Assembly (NCBI GenBank): GCA_023441145.1
Contig: JAEZQN010000337.1
Location: 1-35,325 of the forward strand
DNA length: 35,325 nucleotides
From: Bacillota bacterium
GTDB lineage: Bacteria > Bacillota > Clostridia > Lachnospirales > Lachnospiraceae
Reading direction: 5' to 3'
Shown here in pieces: positions 31,806-35,325 of this stretch; the first letter of the stretch is position 1, and each line of letters begins with the position of its first letter. The position numbers were made by a program, and so were the translations under genes. The notes below the pieces were generated by a model that was not told the DNA's origin, made no database searches, and saw only the letters and a list, made by a program, of their open reading frames with translations.

Positions 31806-32843
31806 ATGGGCGAGAAACAGAGTAAGCAAAAAGGGAAACAGACAATCATATTTGAACATGCTCCCTATATCATTGGTTATGCTTCAGTAGCTGGGAAAAA
31901 AGAGGGAGAAGGTCCTCTTGGCAATTATTTTGATCTAGTAGACCAAGATCCTATGTTTGGAATGAAAACATGGGAGGAGGCGGAAAGTAAGATGCAAAAA
32001 ATGGCCTGTGAACTAGCAATTAAAAAGACAGGTCTTCAAAATAGTGATATTCGGTATTTGTTTGGTGGTGACTTATTAGGACAGCTGATAGCTACTTCCT
32101 TTGGTATCCTATCACTGGATATTCCGATGTTTGGTATCTATGGTGCTTGTTCTACCATGGGAGAAGGGATTGGCCTAGCTTCCATGGCCATTGATGGCGG
32201 TTATGCAGATAAAACTATTGCAGTCACCTCCAGTCATTTTGCTAGTGCAGAAAAACAGTTTCGTTTTCCTTCTGCATACGGAAATCAAAGACCTTATTCC
32301 GCCACCTGGACCGTCACAGGAAGTGGTAGTGTTGTGTTATCAAAGGAAAAGACGAATACCGCTTGTGGTGTAGTGGTCAAAGGCTTTACAACTGGAAAAA
32401 TAGTAGATTATGGTCTTAAGGATTCTATGAATATGGGAGCCTGTATGGCACCTGCAGCGTCTGGTGTAATTACTGCTAATCTCAAGGACTTAAACAGACA
32501 ACCAGAGTATTATGACAAGATTATTACTGGTGACTTAGGAACGGTAGGACGAGATATTACCTTTGATATCATGAAGGAGAATGGCTACGATATAAAAAAT
32601 CAGTATATGGATTGTGGAATTGAGATCTTTGATCCGGAGAACCAAGATACTCATGCTGGAGGCAGTGGTTGTGGCTGTTCTGCCATTACGTTAACAGGAT
32701 ATATTCTAGAGATGATGCGCCGTAAGAAGTGGAAGAGAGTATTATTTGTACCAACGGGAGCATTACTTTCTCCAACTAGTTACAATGAAGGACAATCCGT
32801 TCCAGGAATTGCTCATGGCGTTATTCTAGAAGTAGAAGAATAG
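31806..32843 (+). CDS. spoVAD: Stage V sporulation protein AD, DPA-binding
   Basis: The 345-aa soluble protein has the thiolase/ketoacyl-synthase fold of SpoVAD: GDLLGQLIATSFGI, GIYGACSTMGEG (the position of the thiolase nucleophile), AVTSSHFASAEKQFRFP, QRPYSATWTVTGSG and HAGGSGCGCSA. In B. subtilis it binds dipicolinic acid and acts with SpoVAC and SpoVAEb. SD AGGAGG. Spacers of 9-10 nt on both sides show one operon. Confidence 0.95.
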   Translation: MGEKQSKQKGKQTIIFEHAPYIIGYASVAGKKEGEGPLGNYFDLVDQDPMFGMKTWEEAESKMQKMACELAIKKTGLQNSDIRYLFGGDLLGQLIATSFGILSLDIPMFGIYGACSTMGEGIGLASMAIDGGYADKTIAVTSSHFASAEKQFRFPSAYGNQRPYSATWTVTGSGSVVLSKEKTNTACGVVVKGFTTGKIVDYGLKDSMNMGACMAPAASGVITANLKDLNRQPEYYDKIITGDLGTVGRDITFDIMKENGYDIKNQYMDCGIEIFDPENQDTHAGGSGCGCSAITLTGYILEMMRRKKWKRVLFVPTGALLSPTSYNEGQSVPGIAHGVILEVEE

Positions 32844-32853
32844 GAGAAGTGGT

Positions 32854-33210
32854 ATGGATTATATAAAAGCATTTGTCATTGGTGGCTTAATCTGTGTCGT
32901 AGTACAGATTTTTATGGATAAGACAAAATTAATGCCTGGCCGCATCATGGTAGGATTAGTTTGTATTGGTGCTATTTTGGGAGCAGTTGGACTATATGAG
33001 CCTTTTGCAAAATGGGCTGGTTGTGGAGCCACCGTACCTCTTTCTGGATTTGGTAACAACCTATTTAAGGGAGTGAAGGAAGCGATAGATAAAGAAGGAC
33101 TCATAGGTCTTTTTAAAGGTGGCTTTACTGCTTCAGCAGCAGGAATCTCAGCTGCTATCATCTTTGCATACTTGGCTTCTCTAATCTTTAAGACAAAGGA
33201 TAAGAAATAG
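32854..33210 (+). CDS. spoVAE: Stage V sporulation protein AE (AEb type)
   Basis: This 118-aa membrane protein is a short SpoVAC relative: IKAFVIGGLICVVVQIFMD, YEPFAKWAGCGATVPLSGFG and a C-terminal helix (AAGISAAIIFAYLASLIF). Length and position after spoVAD identify the membrane AEb form. The soluble AEa and the GerA-like SpoVAF of Bacillus are not present downstream; the operon ends here. Confidence 0.92.
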   Translation: MDYIKAFVIGGLICVVVQIFMDKTKLMPGRIMVGLVCIGAILGAVGLYEPFAKWAGCGATVPLSGFGNNLFKGVKEAIDKEGLIGLFKGGFTASAAGISAAIIFAYLASLIFKTKDKK

Positions 33211-33221
33211 AAAAAGAACCA

Positions 33222-33254
33222 AAGGGAGACAACTACTATAAAAGTGTCTCCCTT
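33222..33254 (+). terminator. Hairpin after spoVAE
   Basis: AAGGGAGACA pairs exactly with TGTCTCCCTT around a 13-nt loop. No T-run follows, so termination may be partial or in the reverse direction. Confidence 0.55.
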
Positions 33255-33286
33255 AGTTGATGTTACACATATAGGGAATACAAGTA

Positions 33287-33315
33287 TTGACAATTACAGA
33301 CTATTATAATAGTAT
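33287..33315 (+). promoter_or_regulatory. Promoter of the blaI-like operon
   Basis: TTGACA (33287-33292) and TAGTAT (33310-33315) are 17 bp apart. The -10 lies within the first operator, at 33299-33314. Confidence 0.75.
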
Positions 33316-33332
33316 AGACTATAGAAATAGTC
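33299..33332. promoter_or_regulatory. Double BlaI/MecI-type operator
   Basis: Two dyads have the same plan. 33299-33314 reads GACTA-N6-TAGTA and 33317-33332 reads GACTA-N6-TAGTC; the starts are 18 bp apart. The first matches the outer bases of the staphylococcal mec/bla operator (GACTA, six bases, TAGTA). They cover the -10 box and start site, right upstream of the blaI-like gene, so autorepression is expected. Confidence 0.7.
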
Positions 33333-33352
33333 TGGTTGAAAGGTTGATGACA

Positions 33353-33709
33353 ATGAGTAAAAAAATATATGACAGTGAAATGAAAGTTATGGAGCTTGTA
33401 TGGGCCAATGAACCAGTTAGTGCAAAGGAATTAAGTATTCTTGCAGCAAACCAAATTGGCTGGAACAAGAACACAACCTATACTGTGTTAAAAAAGCTAG
33501 AAGCTAAGAACTACATAAAAAGAGAAGACCCTGGGTTTATCTGTACCTCTTTGATTTCTCATGAGGACATTTGTAAATTAGAAACCAAAACCCTTATTGA
33601 CAAATTATTTGGAGGCTCGAGAAAGGCACTGTTCTCTGCGCTATTAGAAGATGAAACAATGACTGAGGATGAGTATAAGCAGCTACGTGAAATGATTGAA
33701 AAGAGGTGA
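33353..33709 (+). CDS. BlaI/MecI-family transcriptional repressor
   Basis: The 118-aa winged-helix protein reads MSKKIYDSEMKVMELVWANE, then KELSILAANQIGWNKNTTYTVLKKLEAKNYIKRE as the HTH and wing, and a C-terminal dimerisation part (DKLFGGSRKALFSALLED). The open frame goes up to TTG 33287, but that is the -35 box. AAAGG sits 9 nt before ATG 33353, which also matches the family start. It precedes an M56 protease by 4 nt, the classic BlaI-BlaR1 pair in which signal-activated proteolysis relieves repression. No beta-lactamase is visible here, so the regulated target may be the membrane protein downstream. Confidence 0.88.
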   Translation: MSKKIYDSEMKVMELVWANEPVSAKELSILAANQIGWNKNTTYTVLKKLEAKNYIKREDPGFICTSLISHEDICKLETKTLIDKLFGGSRKALFSALLEDETMTEDEYKQLREMIEKR

Positions 33710-33713
33710 TTGT

Positions 33714-34622
33714 TTGCTGGATGATGTTTTCTACTTACTTTTTAATATGAGTATATCCGCTACCATCGTTGGCATTATTGTAATGCTCATGGGAAAAGTG
33801 AAAAAGCTACCACGACGGTTTGCCTATATCTTATGGGTGATACCATTCTTTAGAATGTGGATACCTATTGGAATTGCAGGAAAGTATAGCTTGATGTCAC
33901 TAATTTCACAGTTTACTACAAAAATCTTTGTCGTATATCAAGGATATGAAACCTTTTCATTTTCAAACAGTATTATGGCAGCCGATAGCTATTTTCCTAT
34001 TACCTATAAAAAAGATTTACTGGAGGATATCTTTCATATAGCCTCTGGGATTTGGGTTGTAGGGGCACTAGCCATGCTCATTACAGTTTTTATGCTATAT
34101 TATATAACTATAAGTGAACTAAAAGATGCCATTCATAATCACGATAATATCTATTTTTCTGATAAAATCACCTCACCAGCTGTATATGGCATAATAAGAC
34201 CTAAAATAATCTTACCCAGCAATTATGTACATAAAGACCTGAAATTCATTCTTGCACATGAACAAGCGCATAGGAAGCACCTAGATAATTTGTGGCGTAT
34301 CGTAGCTTTTATTAGCGTTGCTATCCACTGGTTTAATCCATTTGCATGGTTGTTCTTAAAGCATTTTTTAGAAGAAACAGAACTTGCCTGTGATGAAAGA
34401 GTACTTAAAAAGTATGGGGAAAGTGAAAAGAAGGAGTATGCGCTTAATCTTATCAATTGTGTGGGGCATAAGACTCTATTTGCATCATCCTTTGGGGGAG
34501 CAAAGGTTAGAATACGAGTGGAGAGTATTTTGTCATACAGGAAGCTGTCCTTAGCCTCCACTTTATGTTTTATTGCGTTAGTAATAGCCATTGGATATGT
34601 TCTTTTGACAAATGCTATGTAA
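33714..34622 (+). CDS. M56-family (BlaR1-like) membrane metalloprotease, no sensor domain
   Basis: The 303-aa protein has four or five membrane helices and the M56 zinc site: LAHEQAHRKHLDNL (HEXXH), with a second acidic motif EETELACDE downstream. The helix VAIHWFNPFAWLF between them is typical. The frame is open from 33696, overlapping blaI, but GAGGTG lies 6 nt before TTG 33714, which I take as the start. After a last helix (LASTLCFIALVIAIGYVLL) the protein ends. The penicillin-binding sensor domain of true BlaR1 is missing, so the signal is probably not a beta-lactam directly. Confidence 0.83.
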   Translation: MLDDVFYLLFNMSISATIVGIIVMLMGKVKKLPRRFAYILWVIPFFRMWIPIGIAGKYSLMSLISQFTTKIFVVYQGYETFSFSNSIMAADSYFPITYKKDLLEDIFHIASGIWVVGALAMLITVFMLYYITISELKDAIHNHDNIYFSDKITSPAVYGIIRPKIILPSNYVHKDLKFILAHEQAHRKHLDNLWRIVAFISVAIHWFNPFAWLFLKHFLEETELACDERVLKKYGESEKKEYALNLINCVGHKTLFASSFGGAKVRIRVESILSYRKLSLASTLCFIALVIAIGYVLLTNAM

Positions 34623-34637
34623 AGAAAGGGGAGTATC

Positions 34638-35325
34638 ATGAAGAAATCTTTTAAGAGGTATTACCTATTTTCACTAGTTGGACTTATCTTAATATCTTAT
34701 TATCCTTTGTATATGGGAGTAAAGGTTACTTTAGATATGATTAGGAATGGAACGGTATTAAGTGAGTATTATCCAAAGTACATAATTCCGTACACGCCTA
34801 TTAGTTTGGCAGTAATTGTTGGGGTTTTACTCCTTCCAATACTTATAAGAATTGCAAAAAGATTTGCTTTATTGGTTGCATCTGGTTTATCAATAGGGGT
34901 GTTTTTTCTGTCAGAGCTGCTGTTAGAAAATCAGGTTATTGTGACTTCAACAGTAGTGACGACACTAGAGAGTTGGCAGATGTATATGTGCTATGTTCCA
35001 CCAGAATCTTATGAAACCCGTACTTGGAGAGCTGTGGATGTATTGATTGGGGAGTATAGTAAAGGATTTAAGATTCATTTTTACATAATATCCATCGTAC
35101 TAATTTTAGCATTACTTAATTGTTTTTATGGATTTGCACAGATAATAAAGTCAGGTGATAGAAAGAGACTAAAAGCATTAGTTATGCAATCTATCTCCAC
35201 GGTGGTTTTTCTAGGACTTTGTATCTTTGCTTGCTTTACTGCTTTTTTTAGAGAAGGAGAGATTACAGTATCTATAGTCTCCGCTATTTTAATGAGTATC
35301 TTCTTTGTTGTTTTTGGGGTTACTA
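34638..35325 (+). CDS. Polytopic membrane protein, unknown function (3' end outside window)
   Basis: The frame starts at ATG 34638 with SD AAAGGGGAG, 15 nt after the M56 gene, and is open to the window end (229 codons). The visible part has about six hydrophobic helices: about 11-28, 54-71, 78-92, 150-167, 185-203 and 212 onward. The loop between the third and fourth contains the motif MYMCYVPPESYETRTWRA. I do not recognise the family. As third gene of a blaI-blaR1-like operon it may be the effector or a partner of the protease. Confidence 0.7.
   Translation, partial: MKKSFKRYYLFSLVGLILISYYPLYMGVKVTLDMIRNGTVLSEYYPKYIIPYTPISLAVIVGVLLLPILIRIAKRFALLVASGLSIGVFFLSELLLENQVIVTSTVVTTLESWQMYMCYVPPESYETRTWRAVDVLIGEYSKGFKIHFYIISIVLILALLNCFYGFAQIIKSGDRKRLKALVMQSISTVVFLGLCIFACFTAFFREGEITVSIVSAILMSIFFVVFGVT

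Noticed and set aside
32859..33293. 144-residue minus-strand frame opposite spoVAE
   Set aside because: It is the complement of a well-supported gene with no start signal of its own.
34223..34639. 138-residue minus-strand frame opposite the M56 gene
   Set aside because: It lies over the conserved HEXXH region of the protease and has no independent support.

Overview
The window looks like chromosomal DNA of an anaerobic, endospore-forming, low-GC member of the Clostridia, most likely Lachnospiraceae (Lachnoclostridium or Anaerocolumna type). The grounds are AT-rich codon use, strong SD sequences, T-box and PTS-antiterminator control, the sporulation loci spoIIA-sigF and spoVA, and a four-gene operon of proteins (DUF5717/DUF5716 type, recalled from memory) that I associate with Lachnospiraceae. 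No tRNA, rRNA, CRISPR array, IS element or prophage was seen.

Layout. 1-93 is the 3' end of a serpin gene. 94-3482 is a glucose-type PTS unit: promoter, RAT/terminator antitermination switch, a possible three-way-junction leader, ptsG (IICBA) and its PRD antiterminator. 3556-9043 holds small membrane proteins, two LysR regulators, an LL-diaminopimelate aminotransferase and a spore-type LysM-GH18 glucosaminidase. 9049-11672 is a D/L-methionine-type ABC importer, metNIQ, on the minus strand with a palindromic operator and no S-box. purA, a membrane chemoreceptor and a CobD/HisC-like aminotransferase follow.

16103-23088 is the most interesting part. It is a tight operon of a 1186-aa helical-repeat protein, a divergent Hsp70-like protein, a helical (TPR-like) protein and a coiled-coil protein with two membrane helices. 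A perfect Spo0A-box heptamer lies inside its promoter. I read it as an uncharacterised, membrane-tethered, Hsp70-like cytoplasmic assembly.

23108-26280 is valS behind a valine T-box. Between the T-box terminator and the valS start lies about 220 bp of palindromic repeats: two related units sharing an identical 32-bp stretch, with compensatory stem changes. 26455-28231 has a 51-aa protein and a zinc-ribbon/TPR/coiled-coil membrane protein.

28271-33254 is a sporulation block: spoIIAA-spoIIAB-sigF, a 50-aa one-helix protein, then spoVAA-AB-AC-AD-AE. SpoIIAA, SpoIIAB and SigF set forespore-specific transcription, and SpoVA proteins move dipicolinic acid. SleL-type hydrolases degrade cortex at germination, so the 6664-7947 gene belongs to the same life-cycle theme. 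33287-35325 is a BlaI/MecI repressor with a double operator over its own promoter, an M56 (BlaR1-like) protease without a sensor domain, and a truncated polytopic membrane protein running off the window.
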